DNA of 64,000 bases from Amycolatopsis sp. GM8 (GCF_021653975.1 NZ_JAJKFK010000004.1:556936-620935), one strand, 5' to 3'; shown: positions 43,200 through 51,562, counted from the first letter of the stretch. Numbers and translations are program-made. The notes: a model not told the origin generated them from the sequence alone.

Positions 43200-43816
43200 G
43201 CGACCACCTCCTGGCCGAGGACGCCGGGCTGCTCGAAGAAGACGTGCACCAGTTCCCACAGCACGTGGTAGGTCGTGACGTGCACTTCCTTGACCACGCG
43301 CGGATCGGCGGAGCGGGCCAGCAGCACGTGGTCCACTTCGGCCGCGCGCGCTATCCGGCCGCCGTCGCCGCCGGTGAGCGCGACCGTCAGCATCCCACGC
43401 TCGCGCGCGGTGACGAGTCCGCGCAGGACATTGCCGTCCTCGCCGTCGGAGGAGATGCCGAGCGCGATATCGGCGGGCTCGGCGAGGATCCGGATCTGGT
43501 GCGCGAACACGTCGTCCAGGCCCGCGCGGCCGGCGACGCCGGTCAGGGTCGCCACGTCCGCGGTGAGCGAGACCGCCGGCAGCGCCCGCTTCCCCACGAT
43601 CACCGGATGGACGAACTCGACGGCGACGTGCTGCGCGTCGGTGCTGGGCCCGCCGTTGCCGAATACGACGAGCTTGCCGCCCCGGTGGAACCGGGCGGCC
43701 ATGGCGTGGCAGGCCAGCGCGACCTGCTCAGCCTGCCCGGCCAGGTCGCGTACGGGCGTCTCACGACGGGCGAAGATCTCGTGAGCCGCGTCCATGGAGC
43801 CGGCGAAGCCCGGCAT
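43196..43816 (-). CDS. SIS-domain protein (GmhA-like), first gene of hydrogenase operon
   Basis: A 206-residue SIS protein with FGNGGPSTDAQHVAVEF, LGISSDGEDGNVLRGL and ALTGGDGGRIARAAEVDHV. The usual serine of the loop is replaced in GISSDGEDGN, so catalysis as an isomerase is doubtful; sugar-phosphate sensing or a maturation role are alternatives. ATG 43816 is chosen because GGGAAG lies 8 nt upstream; GTG 43825 is less likely. It opens the operon, 69 bp from the AKR stop, where a promoter and CRP-like site are seen. Confidence 0.82.
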   Translation of the reverse strand: MPGFAGSMDAAHEIFARRETPVRDLAGQAEQVALACHAMAARFHRGGKLVVFGNGGPSTDAQHVAVEFVHPVIVGKRALPAVSLTADVATLTGVAGRAGLDDVFAHQIRILAEPADIALGISSDGEDGNVLRGLVTARERGMLTVALTGGDGGRIARAAEVDHVLLARSADPRVVKEVHVTTYHVLWELVHVFFEQPGVLGQEVVA

Positions 43817-43851
43817 GGCGCTCACTTCCCAGCAGTCGTCGATGTTCGTTC

Positions 43852-43880
43852 AACGTAAGACTGTGACGTGGCTCACGCAA
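43852..43880 (-). promoter_or_regulatory. Candidate hydrogenase-operon promoter with a CRP/GlxR-like site
   Basis: On the minus strand TTGCGT (43875-43880) and TACGTT (43852-43857) are 17 nt apart, 36 bp before the first operon gene. TGTGACGTGGCTCACG at 43862-43877 matches the CRP consensus TGTGA-N6-TCACA in nine of ten positions. It overlaps the -35 and spacer, so binding would block this promoter if the assignment is right; an activator role would need a promoter further downstream. It links hydrogenase expression to cAMP or carbon status, which is inference. Confidence 0.5.
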
Positions 43881-43885
43881 GTTGA

Positions 43886-44950
43886 TCAGCGGCGGTTTTC
43901 GACCTTCAGGTCGCCGTGGGTGACGGTGCGGATGTGGTCGCTGGCGAGCATGTCGTGCGGGTAGCCGAGGTCGATCGCGCTGACCTCGTCGAGGCGGGCC
44001 AGCTGACCGGCGGTGAGGTCGACCTCCAGCGCGCCCAGGTTCCCGACCAGCTGCTCGGGGGTGCGAGCACCGATGACGGGTGCCGTCACGCCGGGGATCC
44101 GCAGCGTCCAGGCCAGTGCGACCTGGGCGGGCGTGTGGCCCACCTCCTCGGCGATCTCCCGCACGACGTCGGCGATGGCGAGGGTGCGTTCGGTGACCAT
44201 GCCCAGCGCGGCGTTGAAGCTCTTGCGGTTGCTTTCCCCGGAGTCGGCGTTCGTCGCGCTCAGGTCGGCGCGGCTGTACTTGCCGGAAAGCACGCCGCCG
44301 CCCAGCGCCGAGAACGGGGTCACGCCCAGCCCCATCGCCCGCGCCATCGGGATCAGGTCACGGTCCGCGCCCCGGTTGATGAGGCTGTATTCGACCTGCA
44401 GCGCGACCAGCGGCGACCAGCCGCGCAGGTCGGCGATCGCCTGCATGCGCGAGATCTCCCAGGCCGGGGCGTTGGACATCGCCACGTACAGGACCTTGCC
44501 CTGGCGCACCAGATCGTCCAGGCCCCGCAGGATCTCCTCGACCGGGGTCGCGAAGTCCCACACGTGCAGGAAGAGCAGATCGAGGTAGTCGGTGTTCAGC
44601 TGCCGCAGGCTGGCCTCCACCGAGGCGAACAGGCTCTTGCGGTGCGCGCCGCCCGAGTTCGGGTCGCCGGGCCGCCGCTGCGTCGTGTACTTCGTCGCCA
44701 GCACCAGGCTTTCGCGGTGGTCCCGGGTGAATTCGCCCAGCATGCGCTCGGAGCTGCCATTGGTGTAAGTGCTGGCGGTGTCGATGAAGTTGCCGCCGCG
44801 CTCGACATAGGTGTCGAACAGTTCGCGCGCGACGTCGTGCCCGGCGCCCCAGCCCCAGTCGGTGCCGAAGGTCGCCGTGCCCAGAGCCAGCGGTGAGACC
44901 CGCAGCCCGGAGCGGCCCAGCAGCCGGTAGGTGTCGAGGGTGAGCGGCAT
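43886..44950 (-). CDS. Aldo/keto reductase
   Basis: A 354-residue NADPH-dependent reductase of the AKR superfamily with the catalytic tetrad D57, Y62, K87 and H129 (IDTASTYTNGSSE, LATKY, LLFLHVWD). The C-terminal coenzyme-binding stretch is seen in GVTAPVIGARTPEQL. Substrate unknown. GGAGG precedes the ATG. It is divergent from the MmyB-type regulator gene at 45068, a common pairing in actinobacteria in which the regulator represses the reductase gene. Confidence 0.9.
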   Translation of the reverse strand: MPLTLDTYRLLGRSGLRVSPLALGTATFGTDWGWGAGHDVARELFDTYVERGGNFIDTASTYTNGSSERMLGEFTRDHRESLVLATKYTTQRRPGDPNSGGAHRKSLFASVEASLRQLNTDYLDLLFLHVWDFATPVEEILRGLDDLVRQGKVLYVAMSNAPAWEISRMQAIADLRGWSPLVALQVEYSLINRGADRDLIPMARAMGLGVTPFSALGGGVLSGKYSRADLSATNADSGESNRKSFNAALGMVTERTLAIADVVREIAEEVGHTPAQVALAWTLRIPGVTAPVIGARTPEQLVGNLGALEVDLTAGQLARLDEVSAIDLGYPHDMLASDHIRTVTHGDLKVENRR

Positions 44951-45024
44951 CGTGTCCTCCTGTGCTCGTGATCGTCGTCGGGCACCAGCCTGCGACCGCC
45001 GCGAGCCGGGGGTAAGGGAAAGAG

Positions 45025-45036
45025 GTTCCTGGGAAC
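45025..45036. promoter_or_regulatory. Palindrome between the AKR and HTH-regulator genes
   Basis: GTTCC at 45025-45029 and GGAAC at 45032-45036 flank TG in the 117-bp divergent gap, 31 bp before the regulator ATG. It is the best candidate operator of the XRE/MmyB regulator. No clear -10 box is visible for either gene. Confidence 0.35.
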
Positions 45037-45067
45037 ATCGGTCCTACCCGGGCTTGTTGGACCAGCC

Positions 45068-45901
45068 ATGATCACCGGCACCGTGGACGTGACACAGGAG
45101 CTGGCCGCGTTCCTGCGGACCCGGCGTGAACGCCTGGATCCCAGGGATTTCGGCCTGCCGTCGCGCCGGCAGGCCCGGCGGACCCCGGGACTGCGCCGCG
45201 AAGAGGTCGCCGAACTGGCCGGGGTCAGCGTGGACTACGTCGTGCGGCTCGAACAGGCGCGCGGGCTGCGGCCTTCAGCGGAGGTGCTGGAGGCGCTGGC
45301 GCGGGCGCTGCGCCTGGCCCCGGACGAACGCGCCTACCTCTTCGGCCTGGCCCGGCAGCGGCCCCCGGACGCGGACAAGCTCGCCACCACCGCGGCGCCG
45401 GCGCTGGCCCGGCTGGTCGCCGACCTGTCGCCGCTGCCGGTCATGCTGATGAACCACCGCTACGACATCCTGGCCTGGAACAGCGAAATGGCGAGGCTGC
45501 TCCTGGATTTCGGGACCTTGCCGCCCGGGCAGCGCAACGCGATGTGGCTGTGCCTGGTGCATCCGGAGATCCGGGAGTTCTACGTCGACCGCGAACGCGT
45601 CGTGCGGGAGGGGATCGCCCACCTGCGCGCCGCGTGGGCCGCGCATCCGGAGGATCAGGCGTTGACCGATCTCATCGCCGAATGCGCGGCCGGTGACGAG
45701 GAATTCGCGCGGTTGTGGGCCGCGCGGGACGTCAAGGTCAACGGCCGCGGCCGCAAGGTGCTGCGGCATCCGGCCGCCGGTGTGCTCGCGGTCCAGTTCG
45801 AAACGCTGACCCCGCTTCAGGATCCGGACCAGCTGCTGGTGATCTACCGCGCCGCGGACGAGGAAAGCCAGGCGGCCTTGGATGCACTGTGCGCGCGGTG
45901 A
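45068..45901 (+). CDS. XRE-family HTH regulator with MmyB-like ligand domain
   Basis: A 277-residue regulator. Residues 10-75 are an XRE helix-turn-helix beginning LAAFLRTRRERLDP with GLRREEVAELAGVSVDYVVR and LEQARG. Residues 105-270 are the PAS-like MmyB domain (VMLMNHRYDILAWNSEMARL, VHPEIREFY) that binds a small, perhaps lipid-like, ligand. It faces the aldo/keto reductase gene and probably controls it and itself. No ribosome site is visible before the ATG. Confidence 0.88.
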   Translation: MITGTVDVTQELAAFLRTRRERLDPRDFGLPSRRQARRTPGLRREEVAELAGVSVDYVVRLEQARGLRPSAEVLEALARALRLAPDERAYLFGLARQRPPDADKLATTAAPALARLVADLSPLPVMLMNHRYDILAWNSEMARLLLDFGTLPPGQRNAMWLCLVHPEIREFYVDRERVVREGIAHLRAAWAAHPEDQALTDLIAECAAGDEEFARLWAARDVKVNGRGRKVLRHPAAGVLAVQFETLTPLQDPDQLLVIYRAADEESQAALDALCAR

Positions 45902-45907
45902 ATCCGT

Positions 45908-46909
45908 TCAGACGGCGGTGTTCCGGCGGACGGTGCGCTCCAGGATGCCGAGGGTCCCTTTGAGGGCGGACTCGGAGATCACCGGGAAATGAACGCGCTT
46001 GCGCCAGTCATCGTCGACATCCGACCAGTCGTAGTAGGAGGTGACGAGGGTGCCGTCCGGGGCCGGCTCCAGGCGGTAGCCGTAGACGTGGCGGGCATGC
46101 GGCGGGACCGGGCCCTCGACGGTCCACGCGATCTCCTCGCCCGGGACGAGCTTGGTGATCACCACCTGGACGTCGTACCTCCCCAGCGGGACGTCGCCGA
46201 GCGCTTCGCGATCCATGTGCACCACGAACCGGTCGCCGGCCCGCGTGACCGATGCCCCTTCGGCGTCCATGAGCATTCCCGACGCGTCGATGTCCACATG
46301 TCCCTTCGGATCGGTCAGGACGGCGAAGACGGCGCCGGCGGGGGCCGGGATAAGCCGGGTGACCTCAATCCGTTCCGGGCCCGGTGTTTCCGCCGTGGCC
46401 ATCAGAACAGCGCGACCGAGAATGTGCGATGTCATGGTGAAGCCGAGGAGCGCCGGGGTGGCGTCGGCCGGGACGCCGAGGGACTCGACGTCGAGGGCGT
46501 GCACCACGACGAAGTAGCGGTGCGGGCCGTGTCCCGCCGGTGGCGCAGCGCCGATGAACCGCGCGAGGCGGGCATCGTTGGGAAGCTGGAAGGCACCGTC
46601 GGGCAGGCCCGAACCGGTGTCGTCGCCCGCGCCCTCGGGCAACTCGGCGCAGGTGGCGGGAAGATCGGCGACCGCCCAGTGCCAGAACCCGGACCCGGTG
46701 GGCGCGTCCGGGTCGTAGACGGTGACGGCGTAGCTCTTGGTGCCTTGGGGAGCGCCGCTCCAGGACAGCTGCGGCGAGAGGTCCTTCCCGCCGGGGACGG
46801 CGGAGGAGAACTGCTCGAGCGACCAGGTGGCACCGTCGGTGATCGTGGTGCTGGCGACGGTGAAGGTGGCCGCCTCCGGGAGACGGGCGAACGGGTCGTT
46901 AACGCTCAT
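45908..46909 (-). CDS. PEBP (YbhB/YbcL) domain fused to an SRPBCC domain
   Basis: A 333-residue fusion. Residues 1-175 are a phosphatidylethanolamine-binding-protein-like domain with VYDPDAPTGSGFWHWAVAD and GHGPHRYFVVVHALD, the two ligand-site motifs of YbhB/YbcL. Residues 180-330 are an SRPBCC/polyketide-cyclase-like domain (IEVTRLIPAPAGAVFAVLTD, GYRLEPAPDGTLVTSYYDW). Both parts bind small hydrophobic ligands in other proteins. GGAAGGA precedes the ATG. It is divergent from a GntR-type gene, with a shared AT-rich operator between them. Confidence 0.82.
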   Translation of the reverse strand: MSVNDPFARLPEAATFTVASTTITDGATWSLEQFSSAVPGGKDLSPQLSWSGAPQGTKSYAVTVYDPDAPTGSGFWHWAVADLPATCAELPEGAGDDTGSGLPDGAFQLPNDARLARFIGAAPPAGHGPHRYFVVVHALDVESLGVPADATPALLGFTMTSHILGRAVLMATAETPGPERIEVTRLIPAPAGAVFAVLTDPKGHVDIDASGMLMDAEGASVTRAGDRFVVHMDREALGDVPLGRYDVQVVITKLVPGEEIAWTVEGPVPPHARHVYGYRLEPAPDGTLVTSYYDWSDVDDDWRKRVHFPVISESALKGTLGILERTVRRNTAV

Positions 46910-46951
46910 CGCGTCGTTCCTTCCTACTGCGGTGGTGAAGCGTCGAAACTA

Positions 46952-46999
46952 TATCGACCATAACACAAATAATCGATTATCGACGCCTTCGTCTATACT
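46952..46999. promoter_or_regulatory. AT-rich operator and leaderless promoter of the GntR gene
   Basis: The 96-bp divergent gap holds the perfect palindrome ATAATCGATTAT (46969-46980) and two TATCGAC repeats (46952-46958 and 46978-46984). A -10 box TATACT (46994-46999) lies 6 nt before the GntR ATG at 47006. The AT content is striking in this genome. Binding at the palindrome would cover the spacer of the GntR promoter, so autoregulation and control of the PEBP-SRPBCC gene are likely. Confidence 0.55.
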
Positions 47000-47005
47000 C
47001 AGGGC

Positions 47006-47653
47006 ATGACGTTGGGCAAGCCGATGCTCTCCGAGCAGGCCTACGAGCACCTGCGGAAGGCGATCATGCACGGCGCCCACGCACCCGGCGATGCCCTGAA
47101 ACCCCAGGATCTCGCCCGGGAACAGGGGGTGAGCCTGGCGGTCGTGCGGGAGGCGCTCGTGCGCCTGGTCGGCGAGGGGCTCGCCGACCGGCTGCCGAAC
47201 CGTGGCTTCGCCGTCCCCGCCTTCTCAGATCGCCGCTGGCAGGAGATCGCGGAGGCCCGGCGGACCGTCGAACCGGTTCTGCTGCGCCTGTCCATCGAGC
47301 GCGGCGACCTGGAGTGGGAAGCCCGCGTGCGAGCCGCCCATCACCGTCTCGCCGGCACCCCGCCGTTCGACCCCGCGGAAGGCCGGCACTACAGCGACGC
47401 CTGGGCCGAAGCGCACCGGATCTTCCACCGCACCCTGCTGGAGGGATGCGGCAACTCGATGCTGCTGGAGACCTTCGACCGGATGTGGACCGCGAGCGAA
47501 CTCGCCCGCCGCTGGTCGGCCCACCGCAGCCCCGGCCGGGACCACCTCGGTGAACACCGCCGGCTGGAGGAGACCGCACTGGCGCGCGACGCCGACGCCG
47601 CGGCCGCGACGCTGGTGCGGCACCTCACCCTGACCGCGGCCGGACTGGTCTGA
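47006..47653 (+). CDS. GntR family regulator (FCD/FadR subfamily)
   Basis: A 215-residue regulator. The N-terminal winged HTH (YEHLRKAIMHGAHAPGDALK, LAREQGVSLAVVREALVRL) is followed by a helical FCD ligand domain (residues 75-210) with HRIFHRTLLEGCGN. It probably controls the divergent PEBP-SRPBCC gene. The ATG follows TATACT by 6 nt with no Shine-Dalgarno, so translation is likely leaderless. Confidence 0.88.
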   Translation: MTLGKPMLSEQAYEHLRKAIMHGAHAPGDALKPQDLAREQGVSLAVVREALVRLVGEGLADRLPNRGFAVPAFSDRRWQEIAEARRTVEPVLLRLSIERGDLEWEARVRAAHHRLAGTPPFDPAEGRHYSDAWAEAHRIFHRTLLEGCGNSMLLETFDRMWTASELARRWSAHRSPGRDHLGEHRRLEETALARDADAAAATLVRHLTLTAAGLV

Positions 47654-47717
47654 CGCGCTTAAGCCCGCACCGGCTGGTCTTCGCGGTAAGGTCGGCGAAC
47701 CGGACGACGGAGGTGTC

Positions 47718-48194
47718 ATGGCGCAGGACGAGATCGTGCTCGGCCCGCTCCCGAAGGGGATCACGCTCGCGAACCAGGGAATGCGGAAGAAGACCTGGAA
47801 CGTGCTCGGCCACACCTACGCCATGAAGGCGGCCAGCGACTCGAGCTTCGCGTTCGAGACCTACGACCCGCCGGGCACCGGGGTCCCGCCGCATGTGCAC
47901 CCGTTGCAGGACGAGCACATCTACATCCTCGAAGGCGTGTTCACGCTCTACCTCGATGGCGCGTGGGAGACCGCGGGACCCGGCGACACCGTGCGGATGC
48001 CGCGCGGGCTGCCGCACGCGTACTACAACCGCGGCGAGGTGCCGACCCGTGGGCTGTTCTGGGTCAGCCCCGCGGGACGGCTCGCGGAACTGTTCGACAA
48101 GCTGCACAACCTGACCGACCCGGACGAGGTCGTGCGGCTGTCGGCGCTGTGCGACGTCGAGTTCCTCCCGCCGGGCTCGGTCGAAGGGGCCTGA
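47718..48194 (+). CDS. Cupin-domain protein
   Basis: A 158-residue small beta-barrel protein. The metal-binding motifs are PPHVHPLQDEHIYILEG (H-x-H and E) and MPRGLPHAYYN (final H). Such proteins may be isomerases, dioxygenases or sugar binders; nothing selects among them. GGAGG lies 5 nt before the ATG. Its stop lies a few bases from the convergent flavin monooxygenase stop. Confidence 0.85.
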   Translation: MAQDEIVLGPLPKGITLANQGMRKKTWNVLGHTYAMKAASDSSFAFETYDPPGTGVPPHVHPLQDEHIYILEGVFTLYLDGAWETAGPGDTVRMPRGLPHAYYNRGEVPTRGLFWVSPAGRLAELFDKLHNLTDPDEVVRLSALCDVEFLPPGSVEGA

Positions 48195-48197
48195 GCC

Positions 48198-49421
48198 TCA
48201 GCGGTTGACCTGCTCGCGCGAAGCCCCGGTGACTTTCGCGTAACCGGCCACGATCGCCTCCATCTCCGCCGGGTCCATCACGTCCTCGATCCGGGAAAAC
48301 CCGTCCGGGGCACGGCGTTCCACCTCGTCGATGACGTTCTCCGGGCCACCGACCCGGTTGCGGCGCACGACTTCGCTCGTCACCGGGAGGCGTTCGTCCT
48401 GGTACGCCAGCAACGCGTCCGCCGGATCTTCGTGCTGCGTAAGGTGAATGCTGAGGCTCGTCGCGTCCAGGATCGCTTGCCCAGCCCCGTTCGAGCCCAT
48501 CGGGTACATCGGGTGCGCCGCGTCCCCCAGCAACGTGACGCGCCCCTTCGTCCAGTACGGCAACGGATCGCGGTCGCACATCGGGAACTCGAACACGTCC
48601 GCAGTCGCCGCGATCATTGCCGCGTGATCGGTGACGGGGATCCCGAAGCGCGCGGCGAGTTCGGCGAGCCCGGACGGGTCGACCCGGCGCGACCAGTCCT
48701 GGCGCTGCGGCGGCGGGTCGCCGGGACGCCCGCTCAGCACGCCGATCGCCCAGTTCGTCAGCCGCGTTTGCGGTGTTTTCCCTTCCGCGATCGGGTACAG
48801 CACGAGCTTCGCCGCGGTGCCACCCGCGATGACCATCTGGTGCCCGTCGCCGTAGCGCGGCCAGTCGACCGCGCCGCGCCACATCATGACGCCGTTCCAC
48901 CGGGGCGCGCCTTCGCCGGGGAACAGCGTGGCGCGCACCGCCGAATGGATCCCGTCGGCCGCTACGAGCGCGTCCGCGCGCACCGGCTCCCCCTCGGCGA
49001 ACCGGGCCTCGACGCCGTCCGCATCCTGCTCGAACCCGGTGAGCCGGCGCGAGGTGTGCACCGCGTCCTCGCCGAGGCGTTCGCGCACCGCCCGCAGCAG
49101 CACGCCCTGCAGGCGGCCGCGGTGCACGCTGAACTGCGGCCACGTGAACCCCGCGGCAAGACCGCACGGCCGCCGCATGATCTCCGGCCCGAGCCGGTGC
49201 AGGTAGACCAGCTCGTGGGTCCGGATCGCGACCTCGTCCAGCCGCTCCAGCAGGCCCAGTTCGGTCAGCTCCTTGACCGCGTGCGGCAGCGCGTTGATGC
49301 CGACGCCGAGCTCCCGGACGAGATCGCCCTGTTCGTAGATCTCGCAGTCGATCCCCTGATGGTGCAGTCGCAGGGCCGTCGTCAGCCCGCCGATCCCCGC
49401 GCCCACGATGATGATCCGCAT
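48198..49421 (-). CDS. FAD-dependent monooxygenase
   Basis: A 407-residue class A flavoprotein hydroxylase. FAD-binding motifs are IIVGAGIGGLTTALRLH at the N-terminus, ALVAADGIHSAVRATLFPG, and GDAAHPMYPMGSNGAGQAI. It resembles the phenazine-modifying PhzS-type enzymes in these segments, but no phenazine genes are near, so the substrate is unknown. GGAGG precedes the ATG. It is convergent with the cupin gene. Confidence 0.88.
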   Translation of the reverse strand: MRIIIVGAGIGGLTTALRLHHQGIDCEIYEQGDLVRELGVGINALPHAVKELTELGLLERLDEVAIRTHELVYLHRLGPEIMRRPCGLAAGFTWPQFSVHRGRLQGVLLRAVRERLGEDAVHTSRRLTGFEQDADGVEARFAEGEPVRADALVAADGIHSAVRATLFPGEGAPRWNGVMMWRGAVDWPRYGDGHQMVIAGGTAAKLVLYPIAEGKTPQTRLTNWAIGVLSGRPGDPPPQRQDWSRRVDPSGLAELAARFGIPVTDHAAMIAATADVFEFPMCDRDPLPYWTKGRVTLLGDAAHPMYPMGSNGAGQAILDATSLSIHLTQHEDPADALLAYQDERLPVTSEVVRRNRVGGPENVIDEVERRAPDGFSRIEDVMDPAEMEAIVAGYAKVTGASREQVNR

Positions 49422-49525
49422 AGCGGCCTCCAGTGTGGTCCCCAGGACGCCCAGGATGCCCGATCCGCGCGGGGCACACCACCGGTTTGGCCGTTTCGCC
49501 GGGAATCGTGGCAGCGGCTACCGGC

Positions 49526-50350
49526 TCAGCGCACCACCAGGTCCGCGACGACGGGCCGGTGGTCCGAGGCCTGCGTGTCGACCGTGCGGGTGCCGAGCAC
49601 GCGGACGTCCGGCGAGACGGTGATCAGGTCGATGCGGCTGGTGGGCACGGCGGCCGGATACGTCGCGGGACCGCCCGGCGCCGCGTCGCGCAGCCGAGTC
49701 CACAGTGGACCGAGCTCCGGCGCGCCCGCCTCCGCGTTGAAGTCGCCGACGAGCACCTTCGGACCGCGGTCCCGGCCGAGAATCGCGAGCATGTCGATCA
49801 CCTGGCGCGCGCGGACGTCCGGTTCGGACCGGTAGTCCAGGTGCGTGGCGTAGAAATGCACGAACTCGCCGCGGACCTTGACCGCCACTTCGGGGAAGCC
49901 GGGCGCGGGTGCGGGAACCGGATCAGGGTCCTGTGTGGACAGTCGGGTGATTTCGTGGTTCTCCTTGTCCAGCAAGGGGAACCGGCTCAGGATCGCGAGA
50001 CCGTACTGGCGCCGCGGCGCGCCGTCGGTGAGCGGGTCCAGGTCGTAGATCGGCGCGAAGAACACGTGCATGCCCAGCTTTCCGGCAAGCTCCTGGGCCT
50101 CGTCGGCGAAGGCGCTGCGGTCGCCCCAGTGCACGTCGACCTCTTCCAGCCCGATCACATCGGCATGCAGGGAGCGGATCGCGTCCGCGGTGCGGGCGAG
50201 GTCGTAGACCGCGTCCTCCCCCGCACCCGCGTGGATGTTGTAGGTCGCGACGGTCAGGTGGGCGGGCGTGGCGTCCGCCGGGACCACCGCGAGCGCGGCG
50301 AGCGTGAGGGCGGACAGGACGGAACCGGCGATCCGGGCGGTGTTTCTCAC
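49526..50350 (-). CDS. Secreted endonuclease/exonuclease/phosphatase-family protein
   Basis: A 274-residue metal-dependent phosphodiesterase of the EEP superfamily. A signal peptide with cleavage near ADATPA (about residue 28) predicts export. Catalytic motifs: TYNIHAG, GLEEVDVHWG, YATHLDYRSE, VLVGDFNAE and QASDHRPVVADL. Substrates may be lipid head groups or nucleic acid. The GTG at 50350 follows TAGCTT by 7 nt, so it is probably leaderless. A TCCACWGTGGA word lies at 49699. Confidence 0.88.
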   Translation of the reverse strand: MRNTARIAGSVLSALTLAALAVVPADATPAHLTVATYNIHAGAGEDAVYDLARTADAIRSLHADVIGLEEVDVHWGDRSAFADEAQELAGKLGMHVFFAPIYDLDPLTDGAPRRQYGLAILSRFPLLDKENHEITRLSTQDPDPVPAPAPGFPEVAVKVRGEFVHFYATHLDYRSEPDVRARQVIDMLAILGRDRGPKVLVGDFNAEAGAPELGPLWTRLRDAAPGGPATYPAAVPTSRIDLITVSPDVRVLGTRTVDTQASDHRPVVADLVVR

Positions 50351-50445
50351 GCCGGTGAAGCTACTGGTGAATCACCACCTTTGCCTGAACAGCGGGAAAA
50401 CTCGCGAGCCTTCGCGGTTTTCGCCCGGTGTGCCAGCCTTAGCGG

Positions 50446-51450
50446 GTGCTGCCCAGGATCAGGTACTGCCGCACGCCGGCCGGCCAGGTCGCGTACTCGA
50501 CGACGGGGACCGGCCCGCCGCTGCTGCTCGATACCGGCTGGGTCACCGATCTTCGCGGGCAACTGGAGCTGTTCTCCTTCGGCGCCTTCGTCGAGCGCCT
50601 GGCGGAACGGTTCACCGTGATCCGTTACGACAAGCCGGGCTGCGGGCTGTCCGACCGGGACGGCGCTGACCTCTCGTTCGACCGGCAGGTCGAGGCCGCG
50701 CTGGCGGTGGCCGACGCGGTGGGCGCCGACCGCCTCCGCCTGTTCGGGGCGTCGCAAGGTGGTCAGCTGGCCGCCGCGCTGGCGGCCCGGCACCCGGACC
50801 GGGTCGAAGCGCTGGTGGTGTACGGAATGTGCGCCAGCGGAAGGGATCTGGCACCCGCCGAGGTGCGGAAGTCGGTCGTGGCGCTGGTGCGGGCGCACTG
50901 GGGCCTGGGACTGAAGGCGCTCGCCGGCGCCTTTGTCGCCGACCCGACCGCCGCGGATCTGGCCGGGTTCGCCCGGTTCCAGCGGGCGAGCGCGTCAGCC
51001 ACGGTGGCCGCCCGCCTGCTGGAGGTCTACTACGACACCGACATCAGGGACCTGCTTCCCGCGGTCGGCGCGCGAACGGCGGTCCTGCATCGCGGCGCGG
51101 ACCGTGGCACCCCATTCGAGCTGGGCCGGGAGGTCGCCACGCTGATCCCCGGGGCGACGCTGATCCCGCTTCCGGGCGCCGCACACCTCTTCTACCACGG
51201 TGACTGGTCCGCGGTCGCGGAGGCGGCGACCGGTTTCCTGGCCGAGCAGGCCGGCACCGGGCTCACGGAGCGCGAGCTGCAGGTGGCCGGCCTGGTCGCC
51301 GAGGGGCTGACCAACCAGGCCATCGCGCGGCGGCTGTCGGTCGCACCGCGCACGGCCGAGACGCATGTGGAGAACATCCGGCGGAAGCTGGCGGTCCGCT
51401 CGCGGGCCCAGATCGCGGTATGGGTGACCCGGCACCGGCCGCACGCCTAG
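50446..51450 (+). CDS. Alpha/beta hydrolase with C-terminal LuxR DNA-binding domain
   Basis: A 334-residue protein. Residues 15-265 are an alpha/beta hydrolase with the nucleophile elbow FGASQGG (S103) and the catalytic histidine in PGAAHLFYH (H247). Residues 272-334 are a LuxR-type HTH (LTERELQVAGLVAEGLTNQA, IARRLSVAPRTAETHVENI). It may be a regulator that senses an ester or lactone, possibly hydrolysing it. The GTG start follows CAGCCT by 6 nt; divergent from the EEP gene, with a 95-bp gap. Confidence 0.85.
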   Translation: MLPRIRYCRTPAGQVAYSTTGTGPPLLLDTGWVTDLRGQLELFSFGAFVERLAERFTVIRYDKPGCGLSDRDGADLSFDRQVEAALAVADAVGADRLRLFGASQGGQLAAALAARHPDRVEALVVYGMCASGRDLAPAEVRKSVVALVRAHWGLGLKALAGAFVADPTAADLAGFARFQRASASATVAARLLEVYYDTDIRDLLPAVGARTAVLHRGADRGTPFELGREVATLIPGATLIPLPGAAHLFYHGDWSAVAEAATGFLAEQAGTGLTERELQVAGLVAEGLTNQAIARRLSVAPRTAETHVENIRRKLAVRSRAQIAVWVTRHRPHA

Positions 51451-51562
51451 GCAGTTCCGCCGAGGCCGGCACCAGGTCGGCGGTCGTGGCCAGGGGAAAG
51501 GCTTCTTTCCGCAGGTAATTGACTCGATTTCGGCGCCGGGCCGACTGACTTAGCGTCAGGGC

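Noticed and set aside
43196-43816. Lipopolysaccharide heptose isomerase
   Set aside because: Only the SIS fold supports it; Gram-positive context and operon position point to a hydrogenase-linked role, and a loop serine is altered.
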